A program made the position numbers and the translations under genes. A DNA stretch of 64,000 bases, taken from Ochotona curzoniae (Eukaryota; Chordata; Mammalia; Lagomorpha; Ochotonidae). This document shows positions 35,872 to 48,362 of the stretch, piece by piece. The stretch covers positions 8,610,001-8,674,000 of the forward strand of contig NW_024466218.1 of assembly GCF_017591425.1 (NCBI RefSeq), in the 5' to 3' direction. How positions within the stretch are numbered: position 1 is the stretch's first letter; every line of letters begins with the position of its first letter. The notes beneath the pieces are model-generated. The model was given only the letters and a program-made list of their open reading frames with translations, did no database searches and was not told where the DNA came from.

Positions 35872-36170
35872 ATTCATTCATTCATTCATATATTTATTTA
35901 TTTTGGAGGGAGGGAGCAGGGAGACAGGTAGAGAATAAAGAAGAAAAGGGAGCCAGAAAGTGTTCCATTCGGTTGGTTCACGCCCCAAATGTCTGCAACA
36001 TCCAGTGCATGGCCAAGCTGAATCTAGAAGTCAGATACTCAATCCAGGCCTCACAAATGGGTGGTAAGGGTTTAACTACTTGCGGGATTCTTGCTGCCTA
36101 CCAGAAAGCACATTAGCAGGTAGCTGAATTCAGGAGCTGAGAAGAACTCAAATCTCTAGGTACTTTGAAA
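35872..36170 (-). mobile_element. C-SINE, older type, with (ATTC)n tail
   Basis: The tail complement has expanded to ATTCATTCATTCATTCAT. Inside are TCACGCCCCAAATGTCTGC and CACATTAGCAGGTAGCTG. Confidence 0.7.
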
Positions 36171-36769
36171 TGTTTCAGGAATCTAAAAGTATTAGGTCAA
36201 TCACCTGCCACAAAATGCATCTTAAGTAGCTCAAAAACTGGACCTTAAAACCATCATGTGAAGAAATGAGCCATTCTCATGTGATAAGAACAGCAAATTA
36301 GCCACTGTTTTTCAAGAGGTATACACATTTGGGTAGAAATCAAGATCAACAACACTTGTATTTCTATCTGATGCAGGCATGCATATGAAGTCTCTCTACA
36401 GAGTTGAAATGTACAAGTAGGATTTCCACATAAAAAATACAGACTTTATTAACTGGAATAGCAGCAATCAAGAGAGTGCCTTTGTAAACTTTTATAGAAA
36501 TGTGCACTTTCACCAAAAATACATGAATCCTCATTTACATAAACCTTTCATACCGTGAATGCTACCTAGTTTCTTTTTCTTGAGTAACATAGAGTTCTGA
36601 AGATTTGATAACTGTGATTCCCAACAGTTTAGTAGAGTTAGAGGGCATAGAAAAAGGTGTTTTCCTCTTCATCTTACTCTCCTGCCTCCTTGGGGAGGCA
36701 GCTCTATCATTACTTTACATACATGTCCAGAGGTGTTATCTGATTGTCTAATCTACATATATAATGCAA

Positions 36770-37150
36770 TTTTTTTAAAAATAAAAAGTTACGCAGTTTA
36801 TAGTTATTTAATCAGTGCATGCAAATTGGTCTCATTTTTAAGAGCTGCACAGCATTCTATCACACACACATGCCATAGCTGAATTATTGGTTCCCTATTG
36901 ATGGACTAACTTATTTCAATCTTTTGAAGCCACACTGATGTTGTAATTGCTGGTTCAAGGGTAAATGCCTTTAATTCTGGATAGATATTGCCAAGGTGAG
37001 TGTATGCTTGTGTCCATGAATACTCCCACCAATGTCATTTCCTCATGCCTTTCCTAACAATTTACTGTCAAAACTTTAAAAAATAATCACTGCTAATCTG
37101 AGAGGTGGAAAGTGATATTTCACTGGGCTTTTGATTCTTCACTATAAAGG
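36770..37150 (-). mobile_element. Old L1 ORF2/3' remnant
   Basis: The plus strand shows the antisense L1 series GCTGCACAGCATTCTATC, CCCTATTGATGGACTAAC, GTAATTGCTGGTTCAAGGGT, ACTCCCACCAATG and GAGGTGGAAAGTGATATTTC. The element is therefore on the minus strand. It lies next to the RPL10 pseudogene, which may have inserted into or beside it. Confidence 0.7.
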
Positions 37151-37162
37151 AAACAAATATTG

Positions 37163-37540
37163 ATTTGGTAGGGAGTAGGATTATCAGTTGGCAGGATTAA
37201 GGAGGGAACAGTGAGGAAGGTTTTCTGGGTGCAGAGTCTACCACTTGTCCAGCACAGCAGGACTAGGGGTGTGGCCGAGTCCAACCCATCTGGAATGAGC
37301 CACTTCTCAACCACCCAGTCTTTAAATTTATTCGCATTAAATTTAGTAAGGCCCCATTTCTTTGAGATATAGATCTTTTGCTAGCCAGGGAACTTGGTTT
37401 TGTCCCTCCAGAGGGTCTCAGGCATGTGTTTCTTGTTCTACAGCTTATTGTGGATGGACACAGTGAGTTGGCCAATATGAACAGTGGCTACTGTACCAAG
37501 GGGACTTTCCTAAGCCTAGAGCTGGAACCACATGAGGTCA
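37163..37540 (-). pseudogene. RPL10 processed pseudogene (3' part)
   Basis: The minus strand encodes a decayed C-terminal part of ribosomal protein L10 (60S subunit). Readable pieces are VHIGQ, then a segment with two in-frame stops (after NKL and after KFPG), then [20 protein letters not shown] and WLIPDG, with a frameshifted end near GGACAAGTGG. After this comes a piece resembling the RPL10 3' UTR (CCTCCTTAATCC...CTACTCCC). It has no introns and is 5'-truncated or too diverged upstream. No poly-A tract or target-site repeats were seen. RPL10L is an alternative parent. Non-functional. Confidence 0.82.
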
Positions 37541-37764
37541 GAGGCATGGAGAGCCCCTGGAAAGGGTTGGTTTTCAAGGTCACCTAGGGCAATCCACATA
37601 AGCAACAAGTTGTGTGCACCACCAAGGAAGCTGCTTTTGGCAGCCCCAGGCTTCTGTGAGGAAAGGATGTCACTTCTTCTGTAATTTATATTTTCTATCC
37701 TGTGAATTTTATTACCAATCCTTGAAATTTCTTCTAATCTTGAAGTTTTATAACTGAAAAGCTA

Positions 37765-38050
37765 GGGTCCGGTATGTGGTACAGCAAGTTAAACTGCTAC
37801 CAATTCTGGCATCCCACATGAAAGTCCAGGCTGCTCTGTTTCTGATCCAGTGAGCTTGGAAAAGCAGGCCCACATGCTTGGGCCTCTGAACCATGTGGGA
37901 GATTCATATGAAGTGCCTGGTTTCAGCCTAGGCAAGCCCTTGGCAGCTGTGGCCACTTGGGAATTGAAGCAGCGAATGGAAGATCTCTCTTTTCTCTCTC
38001 TTTTTCTCTAATTCTGCCTTTCAATTAAGTAAATGCATCTATTTTTAAAA
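37765..38050 (+). mobile_element. C-SINE, older type
   Basis: GGTCCGGTATGTGGTACAGC head, GTGGCCACTTGGGAATTGAAG inside, tail CTGCCTTTCAATTAAGTAAAT. Confidence 0.8.
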
Positions 38051-38879
38051 AGTGGAAAGGCAAACTTGAAATACTATTATATGGCATCGCCTATTCTACA
38101 ATCTGGTCCCTATGTCACTTTTTATGATTTTGGGGAGAGAAGAAGAAAATGCAAATGGTGTTATGGGCAAAGAAACCCCTGATGAGGGCATGGAGCAAGT
38201 CTTAGTACAGTGACTCCAAGCAGTAAATAACCAGACAGAACTGAAACTTAGCCAAAGAGCAGAGAGAAATCATCAGTTGAAAAACAATGACTTCCATAAT
38301 AAATAATCAGTGGGTATTTCTATTTACCTTCATACAAGATTTTTATAAAACACAGGGTCAACTATTAGTTTCAGTTCTGAAACTCCGTCCTTGAACTTAA
38401 ACTAGTTCTATTTGGATTTAAAACTTAATTATTCTGGAAAATGTGTTCTAACCAATGAGCCACTCTGTGACATGCAAATGGTTTCCACAGTTTTTGGAAA
38501 ATGGAAAATTTATGTTCATTTTATGTATCAACTTGGCCAGTTGCTTACCTAGAACGATTAGAATTTGGGGGAAGCAAATTTCGTTGTGAACATGACAGAA
38601 ATTCAACAGATCTTAGATTTGGACATAGTTCAACATAGTAGAAATCTTGGCGCTACCTTCATCTTTTTCCCTACATCTTGCCCTTTCTGTGCCTGAACTC
38701 TTCCCTCAGCACTTACTGCTACCCTCCTGGTTGACGTCCTTGTCATGCTACCCTGGCATCACTACTTCAGATTTCAAGCTCATTTCCATCTCTGCACTTC
38801 CACCATCCCATTATTCACCTTAACAGAAACCCACCTCACTCAGACAAAATGAACAAATACATAAACATAATAGTTCTTT
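38051..38879. other. No gene recognised
   Basis: Pyrimidine-rich toward the right, perhaps an upstream L2 extension. Confidence 0.4.
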
Positions 38880-39020
38880 CATCTCTAGTCACCAAGTCCA
38901 GGCTCCTCTGCCTGGGCTTTCATGTTCTTCCTTGATCTGGTTCCACTCAGTTTATGCAAACACTTCCCTACCACTTGCACAATTCACCTCTGCTCAATGC
39001 TCTTTTCTCAGTATGTGCAA
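38880..39020 (+). mobile_element. L2 3'-end fragment
   Basis: TTCCTTGATCTGGTTCCACTC, then CTTCCCTACCACTTGC, then CTCTGCTCAATGCTC follow the L2 3' consensus pattern (GATCTGGCCCCTGCC...). The open frame at 38932-39276 overlaps this and is not a gene. Confidence 0.5.
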
Positions 39021-39289
39021 AAAACAGAACATTTGTATGTCTTTGAAAATTTTGTGTTTAACTATCTTCCTACTTTATTCTTTTCTCTCTCATCTCTCCT
39101 GGGGGCCTGCTCCAATGTCTGGGCTACAAGGACAAGTTGACAACACATCAATCTTCCTCTCCAATCAGATCTTTCCAGAATGCCACCTTGGTATACTTGA
39201 TATCTACTACTTATCTCCAAATCTCTCCTGTGATTATCCAAACATTGACCATGCTAAACTAAATCCCATCTTTTAAAAATTTTTTTTCT

Positions 39290-39628
39290 AAAAACATTTA
39301 TTTATTTTTTAATGTATTTGAATTGCAAAGTGAAAGCATAAGAGAGAGCCAGAGAGATGAGAGAGAGAGAGAGAAAAGGATCCCTATGCACTGATTCACC
39401 AAACACCCACAATATCTAGAGTTGCGCCAGGCAAAGGCCAGGAGTTTGGAATTCCACCTTAGTCTCCAACATGAATGGTAAGACTCAAAGACTTGAGCCT
39501 CTCCTCTTGCCTCCCAGGTATATTAGCAGGAAGTAGGACAGGCAGGGAGTGGTGGGACTCAATCCCAGGAACCCATATGGGATGTGTTGTGTCCCAAGCA
39601 GCAGCTTACTATCACAATACCCATACCA
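39290..39628 (-). mobile_element. C-SINE, older type, with GA-rich expansion
   Basis: AAACATTTATTTATTTTTTAATG tail, a GAGAGAGAGAGAG run, TATTAGCAGGAAGTAGGAC inside, ACCCATATGGGATGTGTTG head. Confidence 0.72.
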
Positions 39629-39674
39629 TCTTTCTACTTTTTGAATTAAGCATCTACTTTTATTAGAAACCAGA

Positions 39675-39993
39675 TGGCCCAGCACAATAGCCTAGTGCTA
39701 AAGTCCTTGCCTTGAAAGCACTGGGGTCCCAAATGAGCTTCGGTTCTAATCCCGGCAGCCTTGCTTCTCATCCAGCTCCCTGATTGTGGCCTGGGAAAGC
39801 AGTTGAGGAGAGCCCAAAGCCTTGGGACCTTGCAACCGTGTGGGAGACCCAGAAGCAGCTCTGGGCTCCTGGCTTCAGATTGGCTCAGCTCCAGTTGTTG
39901 TGGCTGCTTGGGGAGTGAACCATCGGATGGAAGACTTTCCTCTCTGTATATCTGACTTTCCAATAAAAATAAATAAATCTTAAAAAAAAAAAA
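39675..39993 (+). mobile_element. C-SINE, younger type, with target-site repeats
   Basis: Complete, with GGCCCAGCACAATAGCCTAG head and CTTTCCAATAAAAATAAATAA tail plus 13 A. Flanked by perfect AGAAACCAGA at 39665-39674 and 39994-40003. Confidence 0.93.
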
Positions 39994-40003
39994 AGAAACC
40001 AGA

Positions 40004-40799
40004 GTGGCCTTTCTTGACTTTTGCCCTTCCCTAATCTCTCACAGTTGCTGTCCGTCTCAACTACATCTACTTTCCTTCGTCAATCAGTTTCCTTCACTCT
40101 CCACTGCTATTGTGCATTCCCAACAGCATCTTCACTTTCACTAGCCTCCCCAGGGATTGCCTTGACTTTCACTTTAGAAAGCGTTCTTGACATTGCTGCT
40201 AAAAACTAAAATTTAATCCTATTTAAATTTAAGATAATCTGAACAGGATTATTTATCATAGATTACTGGTAAGAGTGGGCTGAAGGGAACCACAAAGGGA
40301 TAGTCATCAAGAGAAGATGCCACCATTACACTGAAGAAGCAAAATTAGCAAGCAGTTACTGGAATAAGAAAGTTGAGTGATAAAAAGGTAGAGAAAATAA
40401 CCTTATGGCTCCAGCACCTGCTGATTTCTAAAGTTAATAAACCTGGATTTTAAAAAAATTGGTAAAATATATCCAATTTTAAATGGTTTTTAACAGTTGC
40501 TTCGGACAAAAAAAATCTCACCAAAGCCAACGACTGCTCTGCATTTCTGAGAAATGGTAGGGCATAAGTGTGGTTTTACTAAGGGCTTATAATGTCAACG
40601 ATCTAGCTGGCACTATTTGCAATTGTGTGAGCGTTGATTAAGAAATGTTCAGGAAATTTAAGCGGGAAGTGCAGGCACCAGAGACACTTCATTCGTCCCC
40701 AGTCTGAAACCATGGACTGAAGGGGAAGGCCTGTGTTTACAGCTTTTGGTGAAACACTATGGAGTTACTAGTCAGCTTTTCATTACTTTAATTAGAACA
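40004..40799. other. No gene recognised
   Basis: The pyrimidine-rich start (to about 40200) may continue the L2 seen at 38880-39020 beyond two inserted C-SINEs. Confidence 0.35.
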
Positions 40800-41215
40800 G
40801 CTGAGAGCAGCTTCTTTAGAAGAAAAAGGCTTATTCTAGTTTACAGATGAATTCACAGATGAAGTGGCCCTTTATTCTAGGTTCCAACAGAGGCTGGCAA
40901 TAGTGGTGCAGGTGTGGGAAACCATCATGGTGAGCCAGGAAACAGACATACAAAGCAGGTGTAGTTGGCTTACATAATTCACTGTCTTCCGAGAACTATC
41001 CAGAGTGCAAGCAACCAATCACATAGAAGACTTTCCACAAATTCCAACTCTCACAAGCGATAATTATAACAAAGTCTCCACGCTTAATCCATCAACCATT
41101 CGGGGAAACTCTGGGTTTAAACAGCCACATAGGTTTGGGGAGCCAAGTCCTGCTCAATTAATAATGACAAGAAAGCTCATTCAATACCTACACTGTTGAC
41201 AGTGCATCTCTACCG
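40800..41215 (-). mobile_element. Possible MaLR-like LTR remnant
   Basis: The order AAGGCTTATTCTAGTTTACAG, CATCATGGTGAGCCAGG, TTAATCCATCAACCATTCG, then AAACAGCCACATAGG resembles an antisense solo LTR of the MLT/MST class, an ancient endogenous retrovirus-like family. No internal coding region is seen. Heavily decayed; tentative. Confidence 0.4.
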
Positions 41216-41376
41216 GGGTGTACCCAAGTTCTTTCTGCTTCTACTGGTTTGACAAATGTACTCAATCTGAAAGAAATGGTTACAAAGGAAGGTGGGTCCT
41301 AACAGGCTCTGAAGGCCAGGCTCAGAATCAGTTTTGTGAAAGACTTAGATGAGAAAATAATAGCAAACAAGTCACT

Positions 41377-41708
41377 TTTTAAAAAAGATTTATTTTATTT
41401 TTATTGGAAAGTCAGATATACAGAGAGGAGGAGAGATACAGGGGAAGATTTTTTATTGTTGATTCACCCCCAAGTGGCCACAACGGCTGGAGCTAAGCCA
41501 ATCCGAAGCGAAGAGCTTGGAAGTCTCTTCCAGGTCTCCTACTCTGCTGCAGGATCCCATGGCTTTGGGCCATCCTCTCCTGCTTTCCCAGGCCACAAGC
41601 TCAGAGCTGGATGGGAATCAGGGCCACCAGGATTAGAACTGGCACCCATATGGGATCTTGGAGAATGCAAGGCAAGGACTTTAGCCACTAGGTTATTGCG
41701 CCGGGCCT
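41377..41708 (-). mobile_element. C-SINE, younger type
   Basis: Complete copy from TTTATTTTTATTGGAAAGTC to TTATTGCGCCGGGCC. It retains the head CpGs. The flanks ACAAGTCACTT and ACAACTTACTT are only loosely alike. Confidence 0.9.
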
Positions 41709-43742
41709 GACAACTTACTTCTTAAGAGATATTGTCAAAGTTGGAAAGACAAATGGAAGAGAAGGAGCCTTATCCATGGACAAGAGTCATTGTGGAGTGA
41801 CTTAGCACAATGGGCAGCTCTCTCCTTTGGCGTTATTCCTCTCAAAAATCCAGAGATGTACAGAGTATCTCTGAGAGTCTCCTGAGGTAGAAACTGCAGT
41901 CTGCAGGATTAATCAAGGAATCTGCTTTCTCAGAGTACACCAGTAGCAAAAACCAGAAATCCCAAATCCACCTTTAACCATGCTGCATCCAACACCCTTC
42001 TTAGGAAGAGATCAGTGGGTTGAGGAGTTGGCTGTGTCATGTCTATTCTCGGGAAAAAAATGTCCAAGAAGAGCCACTTACCAATGATACATGCAATGAA
42101 TTATTTTTTTGTTTGTTTAGTCTGAAGGACTATCCAGGTTGCTTCACCTAAATCCCTAAAATGATTATGGAAATCGGTCAAATGATAAAGTACATCTTCA
42201 TTTAAATATCGCTTAGGGTGACTGAGGCACAGAGGGTTGTCTGTGGAGTCACTGGAAATATACACCATTCTGTCCAGTACAATGCCTGGCACTACAGCAG
42301 CTCCTTCCATTAAAGATCAAAGCTCTACATTTAAAGACAGCTAAAACATGGTTCCAATATGCAAAAGGCAGGTTTATTTGAGGCAAGGTCTTTTTGAAGG
42401 GCTATAAAATGACCTATTTACCAGAAAAAAAAAAGCAGCCCAAGTTAAAACTTTAAAGAACTGGAAGTCATACACTATGAAACAAAGGCACCTTAAAAAA
42501 TATGAAACAGGGAAAAGAGAATGAGAATGGGAGATATAGAAACAGGGAGACTAATGAAAAGGAAGGGCATGGGAACCAACACACAAAAAAATATGCTACA
42601 CCCACATTTAAGTTCCAACCCAGACCAACCACACCAGGGAGACCACACCAACACCAATGGACAAAGCAAGGCAGACAAACACACCATGCAAAATTCAAGT
42701 TGAGGTCTAGGAGCTTTAAATATGCTGGTTCTTAGAATACATGCTTTTCTTCCACGCCTTATGGATGTATTTAAGAAGAAAATTTAAAAAATGACAAGAA
42801 AAAGAAAAAAAAGAAAAAACAAAGTCAAGCTGCATGACCAGAATGTGGAGAGAGAGAGAGGAAAAACACTCAAGGAGGTTAAATTCCACCCTTCCTTCTC
42901 TATTGAAACATGACCCCATCCTTGGCTTCTTCTTTGCTCCTTTTTCCACAGCTAACAGTCAACTCCCACACACCAGTGGGACCACAGAGGAGAGACAATA
43001 ACACAAGCAGCTGTTCAAGCTTGGTTTTCATTAGGGAAAAAAAGTGCCTCGAGTATAAGAGGTTTCGTTTTTAACCTCTGTGCCAAAACTGAAGTGATTA
43101 TAACTCCATGGACAGAGAGACATGGGATTCCTTAGAGGTGTACAGTAGGGCAAACACAGCATCATAGAATGCAGGTGGGTGGAGGGTTCTCTTTCTAACA
43201 CCAATGTGGCTCAGTGCATTGAAAGCTAGAAAAGACACAAAAAATAATAATTAAAAAAAATCATACTGCACAGGTCTTCCATTGCATTTCTATAAAGGGT
43301 TAGGGACACATTTATTTTCTCCTAATTCTTAAGATACAAACAGCAAGTAATCCAGCTAGGAGAGACACTTAAATTCATAAGCGAAAGAAGCCAACTTGAG
43401 AAGGCGAAATACTGTATGGTTTCAACTACAGGACATCCTTGAAAAGGCAACACTGCGCAGAGAGCTAAGCGATCAGAGGTTGTTGACAGTAAAAGGGACT
43501 AGGGAATGAAGATATGGAACTCAGAAATCCATTAGGGGGACACAAGTCATTATACAGTTGACAAACCAACAGAATGAACAACCTCAAGAGTGAACCCTGA
43601 TATAAATATAGTCCTTGGGTGCTAATGAAGTAGCACTATAGGGTCATCAATGGCAACACATGCACCGCTTTGGTAGAAGATGCTGAGGTAGTATAGGTTT
43701 TGTATGCAAAGGAGCAGAGGGTATCCTGGAAATTTCCTGTTT
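41709..43742. other. No gene recognised
   Basis: About 2 kb free of C-SINEs, with the A-rich region at 42490-42735 and a poly-purine run near 42790-42830. Confidence 0.4.
42490..42735 (+). other. A-rich open region of unknown nature
   Basis: Purine-rich sequence (GGGAAAAGAGAATGAGAATGG) followed by ACC-rich sequence is open in several frames on both strands up to 77 codons. This looks compositional. No family recognised. Confidence 0.3.
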
Positions 43743-43873
43743 TAGATTTCTTTTTTTTGGAAAGGCAACATTACAGAGAGAAGGAGAGGCAGAGACACAA
43801 CTGGGACACAAACTGGCACCCAGATGGGATGCTAACACCTGTAGGTGGAGGATTAGCCATCATGCTGGTTCCT
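43743..43873 (-). mobile_element. C-SINE with internal deletion
   Basis: The tail part TTTTTTTTGGAAAGGCAAC...AGAGAGAAGGAGAGG jumps directly to the head part ACTGGCACCCAGATGGGATGC. The central 150-200 bases are missing. Confidence 0.75.
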
Positions 43874-45734
43874 ACTACTGGAAATGTTGGCCCCTTGCAA
43901 TTCTGCTGAGAATCTAAAAAATAAAGTCTGAATAAAAATAAAGGTAACTCTAAAATTTTATATTTGGTAAATAGTCATTGAGTGTCGTTTTGCGTTCGTA
44001 TCTTGCAAATCAGTTAGTGCATTTTCTTCTGGAGTTCAAATTCTGCCTTTTCCTCCTACCATGAAACGTGGAAAAGTTGTTCTCTCCATACCTCTGATTG
44101 CTTCCAAATTCTACAGGACATACATTCCCCACATCAGGTTTATCAGGCTGACTAAACATACACAAAGGATTTAGCACTGTAAGTTGATAAGGGCTTGAAT
44201 ATGTGGCATGAAGACACACTTGTCATCACTGAAAAGAAGTATCATTGTGCTGTTTGTTTTTTCTTACTTAAGGGGAGAAGCTGTTAGCTCTTTTTAAAAT
44301 GAATCTTGCAAAAGTTCTTCCAGAACATGAGATGTCAGAAAGTACTCTAAATTCGTCACACACAGCACAGCAGACAGTCCAAAAGAAGGGAAGAGAGCAG
44401 AGAGAACTCTAGAAGACTTGCAGGGCAATTCACTGTTAACTGCTTGGGAATTACAGACCTGGGAAACATGGAGATAAGGAAACAGCAAGTCAAATGCTGC
44501 CTTCTTAACCCAGTGCTGGTGATGGAGAATTTCAATTAAGACATCTCACATTTAAAATAGAATTATTCCAACATATTTGTAGCTACAACAGCCACTAAAG
44601 TCCTCTGTTTGTTAGGAATCTGATGACAGTGCAGCAAAAATGAAAAATCTCTGTAAAATGAAAAGGTTCTACTTTAGAGGCAGCCACTCTTTGTTGTAAG
44701 GTTTTTAAATTAAAAAGCAGAGAAGCAAATAGCCACGTAGGTGCAACCTCATTTTTGTGAAAATCTTTGATCAATAGCATGCGTTCAAACATGTGTGCAA
44801 ACACATACCTGTGTCCTATACCCAGACCAGTGCATGGCTTTCTCTCCTACCCCCTCACAAAGGAACTATTCTCTCTTCTTTCATTTAGTCTTTGTGGACA
44901 AAATGCCCCTGGTTCTTGCTCCAATACCTCATTTTCCTCCAAATGCCTCCACTTTCACTCGGCACTGTTCTAGCTTATTGAGCATTCTCTAGTGCCTTTC
45001 AGGTTTTGACCCTGTTCCATGTTAAACAGGCTGTGGTGCAAGTGTAGGAGGGTGCTCAGTACAATACTCTCGCCAACAAGGGCAGTTATGTAAACAGGGC
45101 TGCTGCTGGCAGCGATGTCTGATGGGATAAACAAGGCTGGAGAGGAAAAGTACTTGTAGAGAGCAGTGACTTCTTCAGGGGGCAGAGACACCTTGGAAGG
45201 AAGAAATGCTCTCATTTCTGATGCAGTGTCAGGCTCCAAATAAACAGAAATCACCAGCAGAAATTCACAAGCACAATAAGGAATGAGTCATTAATTATGA
45301 GTTCTGATACTGTACTAAGAGGTTCAGGTTTTCTTTTTTTCATTTTTTAGAAGTTTCTCATGTTTCAAAACTTTACTTCTTTCAAAAAGGAAAAAAAAAT
45401 TTAAAGTGCCAGAGAAATAAGAAAGCCATCTCCAGAATCTATAATATTCAAGAACTACAGCACTTAATGAAGGCAACAGGAATAAAAAAAACACATAGAA
45501 ATTCCAACTCATAAAACCAGATAATGTGACAAGGAAAGGATGACTGGAAAATGAATGAGGTAAAGTTTTGTTTACAGTGTTACTGTCAAACAGATACTAT
45601 GAGGGGATATGCAGTGTCTGAGCTTGTGCTGTTGGCAGGCAAGGCACAATATAGTATTCAACTATTTTTGTGTAAGTTGAACACATCCACATTTGGTGAG
45701 ATGCTACTTAATTTAGTTCCCACTAAGAAGGGAC
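43874..45734. other. No confirmed gene; one odd minus-strand frame
   Basis: A 94-codon minus frame (44970-45254) has protein-like composition (MISVYLEPDTASEMRAFLPS at its start) but no known motif, signal or splice context. Confidence 0.35.
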
Positions 45735-45945
45735 AGTGTGAGCAGTGGACAAGGAGCCCAACTTTGGAACAGGCAGACCAGGGTTGGAACCTCAGCCTCT
45801 CCCCTTGGATACATGATGCTGCTTAGTATATACATACATTTGACTGGGTTTCAGCTTTCTCACATACAAAATGAGGTTGGGGAGACCCATGTCTTGAGTC
45901 TGTTATATGCAGAGATCAAATGAGACAATGTTCAGAAAAGGCAGC
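45735..45945 (+). mobile_element. MIR element
   Basis: Sense MIR phrases: CAGACCAGGGTTGGAACCTC, GGGTTTCAGCTTTCTCACAT, CAAAATGAGGTTGGGGAG, then AGATCAAATGAGACAATG. One of the clearer MIRs in the window. Confidence 0.75.
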
Positions 45946-47089
45946 ATGCTTTAAAAGCAATATGGTGAACTTTTTTTTTTCCTGAGGAGATTCAGTCATT
46001 AAAAGAATGAAATATAAAGAGTTGCAGGTTAAAGCAAGTATACACTAGTAAAAATTACCAGAAGCACAGCATCTGCTAAAAGCTTCTGGTTTCCACAAAT
46101 TTTTATACAATCATTGACATAGATAAATATTTTAAACTTATTGAATATAAAATAAAAAAACTAGAAAAATAGCATTAAATCTCTAAAAGTTTTTGTTTAC
46201 ACACAGTATGTTTTCCTTCAAACATCATTACACAATACGCAGATAGACAAATGGACAGACAAGACATGGACAAGTGATCATGACCCTTCTGCCTTTTGAC
46301 CAGACTCCATGTGTTGGCCGAATGTGTGAGCAAGCGACCCCATTTCCTAATGCAGTCATGTTGCAGAGCTGATGGGCTGTGTAGTGATGTTCCTTCTCTT
46401 AGACAGGTTCTTCTTAGTGTTAGGTGTGTGGAGAACATCTTTTGAGGAACATGTGTCTATCAAGAGCTATGACACACATTTGATTTCACTGCCTCTCCAA
46501 GATAACCTTGCTCAATGAATGAGTGTTGCTTGCAAGACATCAAAATCAAGCTAATGGGAGCACAATATACTCTGCCGCCTCACGATTCTCTTTTATTTTA
46601 CAGCCCAGTGGCTTTGTCTTCCTTCCTCCTCCACTGGGCAGAGCCAAAGGTGTATTCTAACAGAAGGCACTTTACAATCAGCCCTTACTAATTCAAACAG
46701 CGGCCCAGGATACAGGAAGGGAACACTCAAACTCCTGCCAAAAATTCTTCAAGAGTTGTCCCTCCAAGTAATTTATGATCTATTTTCCCCCTCCATGCTA
46801 ACAGACAGTACTGGGATTACCAGAGAGGCTAAAGTGATGCTTGTTGGTTCGTTCCTGGGTAGAGTGTGGTAGTCTCATTTACCATATACGAGGATGCTGG
46901 GAGGGCTGAGTGAAGTAAGTCTAGACAAACATTTAGTGTGGGGCTCAGCACTTCAAGCTTTTTCGATGGAACCTGTCATTTCCAAATTTTGAATGCTGGT
47001 CTTATATCTGCGTGCCAGAAGCCTGACTGGGCTCTTTCCTGAACACGCTGGCACTGAAGTGGGTGTTAAGATATACTGAGTTAAGTTAG
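45946..47089. other. No gene recognised
   Basis: Possible MIR scrap near 46860-46945; otherwise unassigned. Confidence 0.4.
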
Positions 47090-47350
47090 TGCTGGCAATG
47101 CCTGAATCCTGCATAGCAGTGCCTGAGTTGGACTCCCTCCTCACTTCTTATCAAGTTTCCTGCTAATGTGCACACAGGGAGGCAGCAGATGATGGCTTAT
47201 GTACCTGGGTCCTTGCCACTCACATGAAGACCTGAGTCAAGTTCCTTGGTCCTGGCTTTAGTCTGGCCCAGTCGCACTTGTTGTAGGCTTATGGGAAGGG
47301 AACAACTGGATGGAATATTCCTGACACTGTTTCAAATAAACTTTAAAAAA
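47090..47350 (+). mobile_element. C-SINE, older type
   Basis: TTTCCTGCTAATGTGCACACAG, TACCTGGGTCCTTGCCACTC, and a weak tail GTTTCAAATAAACTTTAAAA. Confidence 0.68.
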
Positions 47351-47984
47351 TGTAGTAAAATAAAAATACTTGGTACATTAGGAAAAAATTTCAGTGGTTA
47401 ACATGGTAGCCTAGGTCATTGACTGAGATGATAATGACAAACTAAACACAGCAAAGGAGGGTCCAGTTTATGGGAGAACAGATTCTTTTTTTTAGAGAAG
47501 GTGAGGCTGACACAGAAATACATTCAGTAGGCCGCTGTACTGTTGGATGGGAGAAATCAATATTAAAGCATCAAACTATGGGAGTGTACAGCACAATCTG
47601 TGAAGACTGGATTTTTGGGGGAACAATAAAAGGAGAGAGAGGAAAGTAAGAGGAAAGGAAGGACAGTTTGAGAAAGAGAGGAAGAACAGATCAGAGTCTT
47701 AAGATCAAATAGTAGGAATGAACTAAGTAAAACAGAGAAGAAAGAGAAGATAAAGGAAGTCCAGGATAACAGGAGGCCAAGTTCCAAAGATAGGTCCCAC
47801 AATGTCCAGGGTGGCAGAAGGTTAGACAGCAGAAATGGATAAGATCATGATCTGATGATGAGACGTCATTATAATGTCAGAAGCCAGTTTTCAAGGACAA
47901 GGTGACAGCTGAGATAAGCCAAGCCCCAAAAGGCCTTGTCATCATCAGCACTCAAATTAGTGCTGGACATGTCATGGTCAGTTC

Positions 47985-48023
47985 CTTAAATTTTTATTTA
48001 AAAGTCTGAGAGAGAAAGAGAGG

Positions 48024-48078
<55 letters not shown>

Positions 48079-48362
48079 CACACACAGGATCATAGTCGGG
48101 GTGGAAGAGTTCTGGTCTCCTGTTTCAGTCCCCAAATTCCAGGGACAGCCATGGCTGCACTGAGGTCAAAGCTGGGATCTAGGACCTCATTCCAGTTCTC
48201 CCATGTGGCACGAACCCAAGTCCTTGAGCTATTCCCTACTGCCTCTCATGGCCTGCTTTAGTAGGAAGCTGAAGTTGAGAGTTGGAGTTGGGAACCAAAC
48301 CCAGGTACTCTGAAAGGGGAGACAGTGTGAAGTCAAGTATCTGCCCCCTCTACCACCAGAAC
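47985..48362 (-). mobile_element. C-SINE, older type, with (GA)n expansion
   Basis: ATTTTTATTTAAAAGTCTGAG tail, then a 49-base pure AG tract at 48027-48075, then TCTCCCATGTGGCACGAACC and TTTAGTAGGAAGCTGAAG. Confidence 0.78.
48027..48075. repeat. (AG)n microsatellite
   Basis: 49-base pure AG tract inside a C-SINE on its tail side. Confidence 0.95.

Noticed and set aside
42468..42735. Overlapping frames on both strands, one with many aromatic residues
   Set aside because: Open because of skewed base composition; no conservation evidence or family.
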